DNA of 30,254 nt from Litoribrevibacter sp041590855 (GCA_041590855.1 JBFHTA010000011.1:1-30254), one strand, 5' to 3'. Numbered from the stretch's first letter, positions 16,413 to 25,541 are shown. Numbers and translations: made by a program. Notes: generated by a model from the sequence alone, not told the origin.

Positions 16413-16440
16413 AAAAAATCCCGCAATTGCGGGATTTTTT
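16413..16440. terminator. Bidirectional terminator
   Basis: A perfect 28-base palindrome, aaaaaatcccgcaa/ttgcgggatttttt, between the PAS-GGDEF stop (16405) and the permease stop (16469). It has T runs on both strands, so it can end transcription from both sides. Confidence 0.92.
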
Positions 16441-16468
16441 AATAACAGGTTAAGTACTAGCCGAACGA

Positions 16469-17761
16469 TTAGAATACGTGCGCCAATTTAAGAGCAAACA
16501 CGAACGCAACCAACCACACCGCCGCACTGACGTCTTTAAAACGCCCTGTAACCGCTTTACCTACCGCATATGTGATGAATGCCAAACCAATACCGTCTGC
16601 AATGGAGAAGGTCAACGGCATGCCCAACGCAGCCACAAAGACCGGAGCAGCTTCCGTCAAGTCATCCCAGGTCACGTGACGTAGCTCAGACATCATCAAT
16701 ACCGCCACATACAACAAGGCCGGAGCTGTCGCGTAAGACGGGACCAAACCTGCCACCGGAGCAAAGAACAACGCCAACAAGAAGAGTACGCCCACTACGA
16801 CTGCCGTCAAACCGGTACGACCACCCTGAGCAATTCCCGAGGTACTCTCAACATAGCTGGTCACGGTGGAAGAACCCAACGCCGCACCTGCAATACTGGC
16901 ACCGGAATCCGCCACCATTGCCTTACCTACGTTCTCGATTTTGCCGTCTTCATCGACCAAATCGGCTTTCTGTGCCACAGCCAACAGCGTTCCCGATGTA
17001 TCAAAAAGATCAACAAATACGAACGCGAAAATAACGGAAATCATCGCACCTTCCATGACTCGCGAGAAATCCATCTGCCAAAAGGTCGGCGCTACACTAG
17101 GTGGAAGAGACACCAAACTGCCCACTTCCTGCCCTGTGATAAACACAGAAATAGCGGTTACAGCCAAAACACTTAACAACACGTCGCCCGGCACTTTACG
17201 GTACTCAAGCGCCAGAATCAGGAACAAGCCAACAGCCGCCAACAGCGGGCCTTTTTCGGTGAAATCCCCAAGGGTCACAAACGTCGCAGGATGATCGACC
17301 ACGATCCCAGCATTTTTCAGAGCGATCAGAGAAAGGAACAAACCGATACCGGCAGCAATACCAAAGCGCAGATTCTTGGGAATGCTGTGCATGATCCACT
17401 CACGGATCTTAAAGGCACTCAAAATGAAGAAGATGATACCGGCAATGAATACAGCCCCCAGCGCTTCTTGCCAGGTGTATCCCATCGAACCACACACGGT
17501 AAACGCGAAAAAGGCGTTTAGACCCATCGCAGGTGCCAAGGCTACCGGGAAGTTCGCCAACAACCCCATTAAAATACAACCAAAGGCGGCAGAGACTGCT
17601 GTTGCAGTAAACAGAGAACCTTTATCCATGCCGGTGGTGGACAATATGTCCGGGTTAACAAACAGGATGTAGGCCATCGTTAAAAAGGTAGTTAAGCCGG
17701 CAACAACCTCGGTCTTAACGTTCGTATTATGTTCAGATAATTTAAATAGTTTTTCCAACAT
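16469..17761 (-). CDS. NCS2 family purine permease (AzgA/PbuG type)
   Basis: A 430-residue inner-membrane transporter of the AzgA-like branch of the NCS2 family, which bring in hypoxanthine, guanine or adenine with protons. It begins LFKLSEHNTNVKTEVVAGLTT-type, the known AzgA opening, and carries AYILFVNPDIL (31-41), APAMGLNAFFAFTV (77-90), FVDLFDTSGTLLAVA (near 255-270) and SSTVTSYVESTSGIAQGGRT (about 298-317), which hold the substrate-site residues of the family. Hydrophobic segments fit 12-14 helices. The substrate cannot be fixed from sequence. AAGAG is close to the ATG, so the ribosome site is modest. Its 5' leader contains a possible structured element at 17797-17856. It may feed apt (purine salvage), though it is separately transcribed. 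It ends at the bidirectional terminator. Confidence 0.92.
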   Translation of the reverse strand: MLEKLFKLSEHNTNVKTEVVAGLTTFLTMAYILFVNPDILSTTGMDKGSLFTATAVSAAFGCILMGLLANFPVALAPAMGLNAFFAFTVCGSMGYTWQEALGAVFIAGIIFFILSAFKIREWIMHSIPKNLRFGIAAGIGLFLSLIALKNAGIVVDHPATFVTLGDFTEKGPLLAAVGLFLILALEYRKVPGDVLLSVLAVTAISVFITGQEVGSLVSLPPSVAPTFWQMDFSRVMEGAMISVIFAFVFVDLFDTSGTLLAVAQKADLVDEDGKIENVGKAMVADSGASIAGAALGSSTVTSYVESTSGIAQGGRTGLTAVVVGVLFLLALFFAPVAGLVPSYATAPALLYVAVLMMSELRHVTWDDLTEAAPVFVAALGMPLTFSIADGIGLAFITYAVGKAVTGRFKDVSAAVWLVAFVFALKLAHVF

Positions 17762-17796
17762 AGCTCTTCGTCTTTTGGATGTGTATTTTTATTAGA

Positions 17797-17856
17797 ATAA
17801 TCGAGTCTTTACGGGGTTAATAGTCCGGCCAACTCCTGACCAAACAGTCAGATTAT
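17797..17856 (-). promoter_or_regulatory. Possible structured leader RNA of the purine permease gene
   Basis: On the minus strand, ATAATC (at 17856-17851) can pair with GATTAT (17802-17797), closing a 60-base segment that contains the hairpin CTGAC-TGTTTG-GTCAG (17851-17836; its first base overlaps the closing helix, so both pair only partly). Its end is 36 bases from the permease start. Similar AUAAUC ... GGAGUU ... GAUUAU words occur in purine riboswitches, but the conserved joining sequence UUUCUACC and a matching P1 stem are missing. I call it only a structured leader candidate. Confidence 0.25.
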
Positions 17857-18248
17857 GTACAAGGAAATTCTAAGATACCAGCACTAATTTATCAGTTTAT
17901 GTGGAATTCTCTGTGGTAACTGCGTGTTTTTTGGTTTCAGAAGGGACGCTTTATATAAACCTATAATGCTAAAGTATTTTCTTATTTTTCAATCTATTAG
18001 ACAAAACACACAGACTCTAAATAAGCTTTAATTCGTCTCGAAAATTCCGTGTATCAGATTTTTATTACAATAAGTAAATTCATCGAGAAAAAGTATTTTA
18101 AAACGTCCTGAATTCAACTCCAAAGTACAACATATTTACGTTCGCTGGCACAAAAGCGCCTCCATTGGACACGTTTGATTCATACCTTGGTATTTCATGA
18201 TTCGCCCTCCAAGGGGCCATCATGAGCACATTCGATAAAATACAGGTC

Positions 18249-18282
18249 ATAAAAAAGCTCATGTCGCAAAACATGAGCTTCC
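18249..18282 (-). terminator. Rho-independent terminator of the DUF3422 gene
   Basis: A perfect stem aagctcatgt/acatgagctt with loop cgcaaa. On the minus strand it is followed by TTTTTTATG, about 80 bases past the DUF3422 stop. Confidence 0.85.
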
Positions 18283-18359
18283 TAACATCTGACTTCCTGG
18301 CATCTGACTTAAAGAGTGTTGTCACCATGATTGAGTCAGAACCTTATATTCAGAGCCTT

Positions 18360-19799
18360 CTATTCCAAACGTTGCTGCTCAGTCACCCGCTGTTTTTGCT
18401 TCATTTTTTGGTTAACCGCATTAATCTTGGATTTAAGGCGCTTTTGTGAAAACCACACCGTCAATAAAACAAGTGGAGCCGCCACGCCAATAATCAGTTT
18501 ATGATCCAGATCGACGCTCGCAAGATGGCTGGCACCCAGCATCAAATCAAACAGAGCCAACAAATAGTAACTGATGGCGGCAACCGACAAGCCCTCTACC
18601 GTTTGCTGCATATAGAGTTGCAACTTGGAACGTCGATCCATTGATTTCAACAAATATTGATTCTGTTGCTCAATGACCATATCAATGCGTGTTCGAAGCA
18701 ACTCACTGGCACGATCAACACGTCGGGAAATGGTGTCCATACGATCCGAAGTAGCCTGACAGGTTCGGAACGCCGGAGTCATTCGACGGGTAAGAAACTC
18801 CGTCATGGTTAACAGGCCCGATACTTCTGCTTCCCGCAGCTCTTTTAACCGCGCCATTACCAAATCATAGTAAGCATTGGTAGCAGAAAAGCGATAGCTA
18901 TGAGCTGAAATGATCCACTCAATCTGGGCCGAGATTTTCGACAATTTACCTAACAAACGTTTCTCGTCTTCAACGCCTTGAATGTCAGAGATTTCCTGAG
19001 TTACCTTGGCGAGTTCTTGCTCCAGCTCGGTCAAATCCCGATTCAGGGAGCGTGCTTGAGGCAAGCCCAACAGCGCCATGGAACGGTAGGTTTCCAGCTC
19101 TAACAGTCGTCTCAATAGTCGACCAGACTGACATGAATTAAGCGTTCGGTTATACACCAACACGCGACCGAAACCATCACTGTGAGGTCGAAACGCCGTC
19201 CATAACCGAGCCTGATTCTTATCCACCACACAACCAATCAGACGATGACCTTCGAAATAATCATGCAATTCACTTAATGAGGGGATTTCGGCCGGCTCAT
19301 CCAACATTTCTACATGAATGGCCGCCACGACCTGACCTGGTACCCCGGCCACCCAGTCCGAAGGGATAGTATTCAAGGCAGTTTGTTCAAACGGCACGCC
19401 AGGATCAATGGATCGTATCACCGTATATGTACAAAACTCGGTATGCGCTTCCCAGCGTACTTCAAACGAACCGAAGTTCTGGTAATAACAATTAACCGAC
19501 TCTGCCGGAGGATTCACTCCATAACGAGCGCACAAGGTCAGTAAGTGCTGGTGAGCTTTGCTCTTACCCTCAGAATCGTACAAACAGGCAAAATGAGACA
19601 CTCTTACCGGCGTCTTGATTACTGGAAAAGGCCGGGTATGCAGCTCATCGTAAAGTTGATCCCGATCCGGGTGCCATGCCAAACCGAATCCTCGGGGCAT
19701 CGCTTCTGCTGCCGGAACTTCCATTGTGGATTGACCACCAGCCGTTTCCGGATTGTTCTGAATTTCTAAATCTTCCACCACAGGCATAGCTGTATCCAC
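18360..19799 (-). CDS. DUF3422 family membrane protein
   Basis: A 479-residue protein of the DUF3422 family, whose function is unknown. Family marks are WHPDRDQLYDELHTRPFP (residues 42-59), RVSHFACLYD (66-75) and LETYRSMALLGLPQARSL (about 234-251). After an about 230-residue N-terminal domain comes a long helical region (250-410) with coiled-coil character (LTELEQELAKVTQEISDIQ), then two membrane segments near the end (about 417-436 and 446-464), so the bulk faces one side of the membrane. The start is uncertain: the GTG at 19799 has no Shine-Dalgarno sequence, and an ATG at 19787 (four residues later) has only GGA. The first 35 residues are acidic and not conserved. It is a single gene, divergent from the HD-GYP gene 291 bases away. 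Confidence 0.88.
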   Translation of the reverse strand: MDTAMPVVEDLEIQNNPETAGGQSTMEVPAAEAMPRGFGLAWHPDRDQLYDELHTRPFPVIKTPVRVSHFACLYDSEGKSKAHQHLLTLCARYGVNPPAESVNCYYQNFGSFEVRWEAHTEFCTYTVIRSIDPGVPFEQTALNTIPSDWVAGVPGQVVAAIHVEMLDEPAEIPSLSELHDYFEGHRLIGCVVDKNQARLWTAFRPHSDGFGRVLVYNRTLNSCQSGRLLRRLLELETYRSMALLGLPQARSLNRDLTELEQELAKVTQEISDIQGVEDEKRLLGKLSKISAQIEWIISAHSYRFSATNAYYDLVMARLKELREAEVSGLLTMTEFLTRRMTPAFRTCQATSDRMDTISRRVDRASELLRTRIDMVIEQQNQYLLKSMDRRSKLQLYMQQTVEGLSVAAISYYLLALFDLMLGASHLASVDLDHKLIIGVAAPLVLLTVWFSQKRLKSKINAVNQKMKQKQRVTEQQRLE

Positions 19800-20008
19800 A
19801 TGTGATTTGGGCCAGGGAATGTCTGACCACTTTTATTGTTTTAGTATTGTTTGATATGCGCCAAAAAACGGGCCGCACACTCTAACACAATTCCTTTACC
19901 AGGCCACTTGATCAACATCAGTAGAAAATCGTCTTCACAGTACAACACGCCCCAGTGAAAGGCGCCGATTGGTGTTAAATTTGACACTGTGCGTCGCCAA
20001 AACAGAGT

Positions 20009-20037
20009 TTGACAGGATCGGCGTCCACTTCTAAGTT
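20009..20037 (+). promoter_or_regulatory. Candidate promoter of the HD-GYP gene
   Basis: A perfect -35 hexamer ttgaca at 20009-20014 is followed after 17 bases by a weak -10, taagtt (20032-20037, 3 of 6), 53 bases before the start codon. A second ttgaca lies 28 bases upstream at 19981-19986. The spacing is right; the -10 is poor. Confidence 0.35.
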
Positions 20038-20090
20038 CATGTTATGAAGGTGAGATACTTCGTTACTGAAGACCAAGGGAACCAACCCTC

Positions 20091-22229
20091 ATGACAACCA
20101 GCCAGCATCCGCTTGATCTTGAAACTACCCAATCATTGATGAACATCGCTCATAAGCTGTTTGCCGAACGGGATGTCTCCGCGCTCTGTGAAAAAGTACT
20201 CTACCATGCTCAACAGTTAACCCGGGCTGATGGCGGCACACTTTACATCACCAACCCCTCCAATCCGAAAGTGTTGGAATTTGCCATCGTCAATAACTAC
20301 TCCCTCAACATTCATCAAGGCGGCGCTTCCGGTAAACGGGTCCAGTTCGCACCTCTTGCGCTATACAATTCCTTCAGTTGTGAACCCAATATGGCAACAG
20401 TCGCAACACGTGCCGCCCACCAGCGCGAGCTTATCAACATAGAAGATGTATATAACGAAGAACATAAGCACCGTGGAACGACACAAATCGATGCCCAATC
20501 CAACTACCATACCCGCTCGGTCCTGGCATTACCATTGATAAACCATGCCAATCAATTGGTCGGCGTATTACAACTAATTAATGCACAAAACGAATCAGGT
20601 GAGATCATTTCATTCGATGAAAAGTGTGAACATATTCTAGTCGAGTTAGGCCGCTTTGCTTCGGTAGCCCTGGATCAACAATTACAGATCAACAGTCAGC
20701 GGGCCTTGCTGTCTCAATTGTCTTCGTTTTCTTCCCCGACCACGCTATTGCCAAACATTCTGAAAGAAGCCCAATCTCTGACCATGGCCGATGCAGGCAC
20801 CATCTATCTGCTTGAGGACGAAGAAACCGAACCCAAACTTTGCTTCTCGGTGATCCGTAATAAAACCCTTAAGATAAACAAGAACCTGCTGGGTTCTGAA
20901 GAACGAAGCAGCTTCAAACCGATATTACTGAAGAACGAACAAGGAGAAGATAATCTTTTAAATGTGGCCAGTTACTGCGCCAACACCAAACAGATGGTCA
21001 ACATTGAAGATGCTTACGAGAATACCGACTTCTGCTTTGACGGCACTAAGGCCTTTGATGAGTCCACCGGTTATCGTTCGCAATCCTTCCTGACCGTCCC
21101 GCTACTGAACCACAACAACGACGTGATTGGCGTACTTCAGCTCATCAACGCCAAAGACCCGAAAACCAAAGAAACCATGCCCTTTGCCAAGCACGTCGAA
21201 CCGCTCATAAATGGACTGGCCACTTATGCGGCAATTGTATTAAACAACCAGATTTTGTTGCAGGATCACAAGAACCTGCTGGATGCATTCATCAAATGCA
21301 TTGCACAAGCCATTGACGCCAAATCGCCGCACACCTCGGCTCACTGTCAGCGAGTGCCTTTGCTAATGGAATTAATTGCAGAAGCGGCCTGTGAAGACGA
21401 CACCGTATTTAAGGATTTTGATCTTAACGAAGATGAATGGTACGAACTGCGGGTATCAGCCTGGATGCACGACTGTGGAAAACTCGCGACACCGGATACC
21501 GTGCTGGATAAATCCACCAAATTACACACGATGCACGATGGCATAGATTTGATTCTGACCCGATTAACGGCCCTTGATAAAGCCAACCAGGCCAAGCCGG
21601 ATATCAACGTCAGTGACCTTAGCCATGAAGAAATCGAGGAAATCGCCGAGTTCCTTAAAACCGCCAATAAAGGCGGCGAATTTATGCGTGAAGAAGATCA
21701 AGCCCGAATTCGCGAGTTGGCCAACATTCAATGGACAGACCTCAACGGTGATCGTCACCCCTTATTAACGGAATTTGAAATGCAAAGCCTTTGCATTCCT
21801 AAAGGCACTTTATCGGTCGAAGAACGCCAGGTTATCAATAATCACATGCAAGTCACCATCGATATGCTGGAATCCCTGCCGTTCCCTAAAAAGCTCAGAC
21901 GCGTTCCGGAATACGCTGGCGGACACCATGAAAAAATGGACGGCTCCGGTTTTCCCAAAGGTCTTACCCGTGAACAAATGTCATTACCTGCACGCATGAT
22001 GGCCATTGCCGACATTTTTGAAGCACTGACCGCCAGGGACCGCCCATACAAACCCCCTATGCCTATCAGCCAGGCATTGCGAATCTTAAAAAACATGAAG
22101 GAGAGCAATCACATCGATCCGGATTTATTCGATTTATTTGTTCGGGCTGAAGTCTGGAAAAAATACGCCGACAAGGTGCTTTTACCAGAACAGAAAGACA
22201 TAGACTCCGGGCTCGAATACCTTAACTAG
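20091..22229 (+). CDS. GAF-GAF-HD-GYP c-di-GMP phosphodiesterase-type protein
   Basis: A 712-residue protein. Two similar GAF domains cover about residues 12-200 and 208-388; both have LALPLINHANQLVGVLQLINA or TVPLLNHNNDVIGVLQLINA-like strands, so they came from a duplication. The HD-GYP domain runs from 395 to 700: His460-Asp461 (MHDCGKL), His585 (NNHMQ), HHEKMDGSGFP (612-622). The metal ligands are present, but the GYP motif is GFP. HD-GYP enzymes break c-di-GMP to pGpG or GMP. About 90 residues (500-570) are inserted between HD and the next metal His. No transmembrane segment is seen, so ligand sensing by the GAF pair in the cytoplasm is likely. AAGGGA lies about 10 bases before the ATG. 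Two perfect ttgaca words lie upstream. It is followed by the LOV-type gene on the same strand, with 306 bases between. Confidence 0.9.
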   Translation: MTTSQHPLDLETTQSLMNIAHKLFAERDVSALCEKVLYHAQQLTRADGGTLYITNPSNPKVLEFAIVNNYSLNIHQGGASGKRVQFAPLALYNSFSCEPNMATVATRAAHQRELINIEDVYNEEHKHRGTTQIDAQSNYHTRSVLALPLINHANQLVGVLQLINAQNESGEIISFDEKCEHILVELGRFASVALDQQLQINSQRALLSQLSSFSSPTTLLPNILKEAQSLTMADAGTIYLLEDEETEPKLCFSVIRNKTLKINKNLLGSEERSSFKPILLKNEQGEDNLLNVASYCANTKQMVNIEDAYENTDFCFDGTKAFDESTGYRSQSFLTVPLLNHNNDVIGVLQLINAKDPKTKETMPFAKHVEPLINGLATYAAIVLNNQILLQDHKNLLDAFIKCIAQAIDAKSPHTSAHCQRVPLLMELIAEAACEDDTVFKDFDLNEDEWYELRVSAWMHDCGKLATPDTVLDKSTKLHTMHDGIDLILTRLTALDKANQAKPDINVSDLSHEEIEEIAEFLKTANKGGEFMREEDQARIRELANIQWTDLNGDRHPLLTEFEMQSLCIPKGTLSVEERQVINNHMQVTIDMLESLPFPKKLRRVPEYAGGHHEKMDGSGFPKGLTREQMSLPARMMAIADIFEALTARDRPYKPPMPISQALRILKNMKESNHIDPDLFDLFVRAEVWKKYADKVLLPEQKDIDSGLEYLN

Positions 22230-22535
22230 GGGCTAACGTAAGCAAAACCATATAAAGTATGTGGGATTACTCCACCATGAACCTATCCCGTCCTAAAATT
22301 CCCACGAGTTACGTTTGACTCAACTATAGTAAGAAAGAGCTAATAGTAAGAAAGAAACAAATAGTAAGAAAGAAACAAATAGTAAGAAGAAAGCTAAATG
22401 ACGGTGAGTCACAGATCACCTTAATCAAAGTCACCCCGGTTTTGCTGACTAACCTGATCTACTGGCGCATTTGGTCTAAGGGCATGGATAGTCATGCCCA
22501 GTATAATCATCGGCAAGACATCTGATAGGAACGGC
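22230..22535. other. Intergenic region with tandem repeat before the LOV gene
   Basis: About 300 bases without a gene. It holds four tandem 18-bp units at 22326-22396 and a small inverted repeat (atgtgg/ccaccat near 22259-22275) after the HD-GYP stop. No intrinsic terminator is clear, so read-through from the HD-GYP gene into the LOV gene is possible. Confidence 0.6.
22326..22396. repeat. Four tandem 18-bp repeats (atagtaagaaagaaacaa)
   Basis: Copies begin at 22326 (17 bases), 22343, 22361 and 22379. The two inner copies are identical and the outer ones end in agcta instead of aacaa. The array lies 140 bases before the likely start of the LOV-GGDEF-EAL gene. Confidence 0.9.
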
Positions 22536-25502
22536 ATGACAACCCCGATACCTAAAAAAAGCCCATTAACGGAAGAAAGCGCTCTCAGGGATACCCAGCA
22601 TTCGGGCAATAACCAGAGCCCCAATGACAATACCTCCGATCTTGCCTTAATGCCTTATTACTCCCAGGTTAAAGCCCTATCTTTGGTAGTTAACCTCGAC
22701 AGTTTCACGGTGTGCTCATTATCTTGTGACGAACACAGCCTGCAATTGTGTTTAAGATCACTGGTTGGCCGATCCGCCACTGAGCTGATTCCCGAACTGG
22801 ACCATTACCGTCAGGAGCTGACTCACCGGCTACCCTCCCAGCCCTGGCATCTGTTGTTAGAAACGTCGGCATATCGGTTGGTAATTAATGCCAGCTTCAT
22901 TCATCACGATCTGTCACCTCAAGAGTCTACGGTTCAAGACCAGGCATCCATTGATCAAGCATCCGATCAAACCAACCAACCCAATCAAGCGGTTTCCTCC
23001 CCGACATTGGCGTTATTACACATTACGGTGATTGACCCCAGTACTGAGTGTTCCTTTGTATATCTACTGTCCAGAGCATTAGAAGCCGCGCCCCACGGCA
23101 TCACCATCGCAGATGCCCGGTTACCAGAAAAACCCCTGATTTACTGCAATCAGGCGTTTGTCCAGTTAACCGGCTATGAGCTGCCAGAGATACTGGGTAA
23201 AAACTGCCGGTTTCTGCAGGGCACGGATACCCGGCAGAGAGGCGCCGATATAATACGAGAGACTCTGCTGGCCGGAAATGAATGCAAAACGGTTCTGCGT
23301 AACTACAAAAAAAGCGGAGAATTGTTTTGGAATGAGCTGACACTTTCTCCGGTCTATGACAGTCATGGCGACATCAGCCACTACGTAGGAATTCAATACG
23401 ACATTACCGATCAAATGCTGGTTGAAGGGGCTCTGAAAGAATCAGAAAAGCGTTATCGCACCCTGTTTGAAACCAATGTGGATGGCATTGCCTATTATGA
23501 CCTGGACGGTAAATGCCTGGATGCAAATGAAACCTACTGTGCCATGCTTGGGAGAGACTGGTACGAAGCCGTAGACATGACGTCAGAAGAAATTACCCCG
23601 ACACATTGGCATACGATTGATCAACGTATTCGATCCAGCCAACTCGACAGCATTCAGCACTGTCAGGAATATGAAAAAGAACTGATCAGAAAAGACGGGA
23701 CGGTCTTCCCGGTCAATATTCGCCAGTGTCTGCATCTTAACGAAAAAGGACATCCTATTGCATTTTGGTTGCTGGTCAGAGACATCAGCCAACAAAAAGC
23801 CACCATGGAAGAGCTGGAACACAGCCGACAACTACTGAACGAAACGGGCAAACTTGCCAAAGTCGGCGGATGGGAAATGTTCCCGGATCAGACCATTATC
23901 TTGACACAAGAAGCCTACTCTATTCTTCAAATCTCATCGGACCAAATCGACTTACAGCAACTGACCGAGTTTTTTATCAATGAACAAAAGCTATTGCTCA
24001 AGAAGTCCGTTGAAATCACTTATGAATCAGAAGAACCTCTCGATCTGACTTTGCAAGTTCCCCGAAATGAAGGGAATCAATGGCTGAGAATCCAGGGGCA
24101 TGTCAAAGACAATGAAGACAACACCCGAACCATCGTCGGTGCCATACAGGACATCACCGAAACCAAAGTCACCCAAAACAAATTGATGGAACATGAAGCG
24201 CATCTGAAATATCTGGCACATCACGACGCTCTGACCGGCTTACCAAATCGCCTGCTATATAATGATCGGGTTGAACATGCCATCAATCGGGCTTCCCGGG
24301 AAGATTATATGCTGGCGGTTCTTCTGCTGGATCTCGATCGATTCAAAGTTATCAATGACAGCCTTGGGCATGACATTGGAGATCGCTTCCTGAAAAGTAT
24401 TGCCAGTCGTGCCAGTATGGCGATCCGGGACTCAGACACCTTTGCTCGTTTGGGCGGCGATGAATTTGTGGTGCTACTGGAAGGCATTGAAAGCACTCAG
24501 GACGTCATTTACATCACCCAAAAAATACAAACGGCCATATCTAAACCGGTGCAAGTGGATCACCACAACCTTCACAGTTCTGCCAGCATAGGGATTGCCA
24601 TGTACCCGGAAGACGGGGAATACGTAGATGAATTACTCCGATGTGCCGATGCCGCCATGTATCGCGTCAAAGCGATGGGTAAAAACAACTTCCAGTTTTA
24701 TACCAAAGAAATCAATCACCGTGCTGTAGAGCTCCTAGAACTCGAGAACGACATGCACAAAGCCATTGAAAATCAGGAGTTCTTACTGCACTACCAACCC
24801 CAGATTTCGTTACAGGATCGCTCGGTAATTGGTCTGGAAAGCCTGGTACGCTGGAGCCACCCGAAAAAAGGGATGATCTCCCCCGGTGACTTTATCCCGC
24901 TGGCAGAAGAAAGCGGTATGATTCTGGAGCTGGGGGAATGGGTGTTAATGGAATCCTGTCGCCAAGCCAAAATTTGGTTAGATATGGGCTTTAACTTCGG
25001 CAAAGTTGCAGTGAACTTGTCGGCTAAACAATTTCACAGATCCGATATCGTTGCACAAGTAAAGCACGCCCTTAAAACCTATAACCTGCCACCAGACAAC
25101 CTTGAATTGGAGATTACCGAAAGCATTGCCATTGAAAACATCGAAGTAACGATTGAAACGCTTGAGGAACTTAAAAAACTGGGCATTTACCTGGCCATCG
25201 ATGACTTCGGCACGGGTTACTCTTCTCTAAGTTACCTTAAACAGTTCTCCATTGATAAGTTGAAAATCGACAAAAGTTTTGTCGATGATATTTTAGTCGA
25301 TGAAGGCGGTGCCGCTATTGCCACCTCCACCATCGCATTGGCCCACCAAATGGGCCTGAAAGTGATCGCGGAGGGAGTAGAAACGAGGGAACAATGCCGC
25401 TTCCTGACATCGCATGACTGTGATGAAGCCCAGGGCTACTTTATTTCCCGACCTTTGGCTCACCGTGATTTAGAAGAGTTCCTTAAGGAATACCCTGCTT
25501 AG
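22536..25502 (+). CDS. LOV-PAS-PAS-GGDEF-EAL blue-light c-di-GMP enzyme
   Basis: A 988-residue protein. N-terminal region (1-180) resembles a degenerate PAS fold split by a Gln/Asp/Asn-rich linker. LOV domain 181-292: GKNCRFLQG carries the photoactive Cys224; Asn256, Asn266 (NYKKSGELFWN) and Gln287 (VGIQYDIT) are the flavin-contacting residues, all present. PAS domains follow at about 306-418 and 438-544. GGDEF 563-728: DLDRFK, GGDEF (640-644) and inhibitory RDSD are intact. EAL domain 735-985: the signature is ESL (768-770), with NLS, EITES, DDFGTGYSS (889-897) and KVIAEGVE kept, so the metal site looks complete. It should make and/or break c-di-GMP under blue-light control. I start at the ATG at 22536 because AGGA lies 5 bases upstream; an ATG at 22494 would add 14 residues. 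No membrane segment is visible. Confidence 0.92.
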   Translation: MTTPIPKKSPLTEESALRDTQHSGNNQSPNDNTSDLALMPYYSQVKALSLVVNLDSFTVCSLSCDEHSLQLCLRSLVGRSATELIPELDHYRQELTHRLPSQPWHLLLETSAYRLVINASFIHHDLSPQESTVQDQASIDQASDQTNQPNQAVSSPTLALLHITVIDPSTECSFVYLLSRALEAAPHGITIADARLPEKPLIYCNQAFVQLTGYELPEILGKNCRFLQGTDTRQRGADIIRETLLAGNECKTVLRNYKKSGELFWNELTLSPVYDSHGDISHYVGIQYDITDQMLVEGALKESEKRYRTLFETNVDGIAYYDLDGKCLDANETYCAMLGRDWYEAVDMTSEEITPTHWHTIDQRIRSSQLDSIQHCQEYEKELIRKDGTVFPVNIRQCLHLNEKGHPIAFWLLVRDISQQKATMEELEHSRQLLNETGKLAKVGGWEMFPDQTIILTQEAYSILQISSDQIDLQQLTEFFINEQKLLLKKSVEITYESEEPLDLTLQVPRNEGNQWLRIQGHVKDNEDNTRTIVGAIQDITETKVTQNKLMEHEAHLKYLAHHDALTGLPNRLLYNDRVEHAINRASREDYMLAVLLLDLDRFKVINDSLGHDIGDRFLKSIASRASMAIRDSDTFARLGGDEFVVLLEGIESTQDVIYITQKIQTAISKPVQVDHHNLHSSASIGIAMYPEDGEYVDELLRCADAAMYRVKAMGKNNFQFYTKEINHRAVELLELENDMHKAIENQEFLLHYQPQISLQDRSVIGLESLVRWSHPKKGMISPGDFIPLAEESGMILELGEWVLMESCRQAKIWLDMGFNFGKVAVNLSAKQFHRSDIVAQVKHALKTYNLPPDNLELEITESIAIENIEVTIETLEELKKLGIYLAIDDFGTGYSSLSYLKQFSIDKLKIDKSFVDDILVDEGGAAIATSTIALAHQMGLKVIAEGVETREQCRFLTSHDCDEAQGYFISRPLAHRDLEEFLKEYPA

Positions 25503-25541
25503 AGCTTGCTCTGACACAGGGCTGAGATCAGTCATCAACCA

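Larger units (their letters stand above)
17762..18359. other. Intergenic region, permease leader and DUF3422 terminator
   Basis: This 600-base AT-rich stretch holds no convincing gene. From the left it has the permease leader, with a possible structured RNA at 17797-17856. From the right it has the terminator of the DUF3422 gene (18249-18282) and a 15-bp period direct repeat, catctgactt at 18286-18295 and 18301-18310. Short frames on both strands near 18100-18450 are discussed under rejected items. Confidence 0.6.

Noticed and set aside
16579..17294. Overlapping plus-strand frames of 140-150 codons opposite the permease
   Set aside because: They are shadows of the minus-strand permease gene, with Pro/Arg/Thr-rich low-complexity translations.
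17762..17880. Classical purine riboswitch before the permease
   Set aside because: The conserved UUUCUACC strand and a proper P1 stem are absent. Kept only as a low-confidence structured leader.
18098..18328. Minus-strand 76-codon frame
   Set aside because: It also spans the terminator hairpin, has no recognisable domain, and lies in an AT-rich gap.
18222..18449. Plus-strand 75-codon frame with AAGGGG upstream of its ATG
   Set aside because: It contains the terminator hairpin of the DUF3422 gene and overlaps that gene's 3' end by 90 bases. A decent ribosome site is not enough.
22421..22630. Minus-strand 69-codon frame across the LOV gene start
   Set aside because: It overlaps the N-terminal coding part of the LOV gene, which has much better support.
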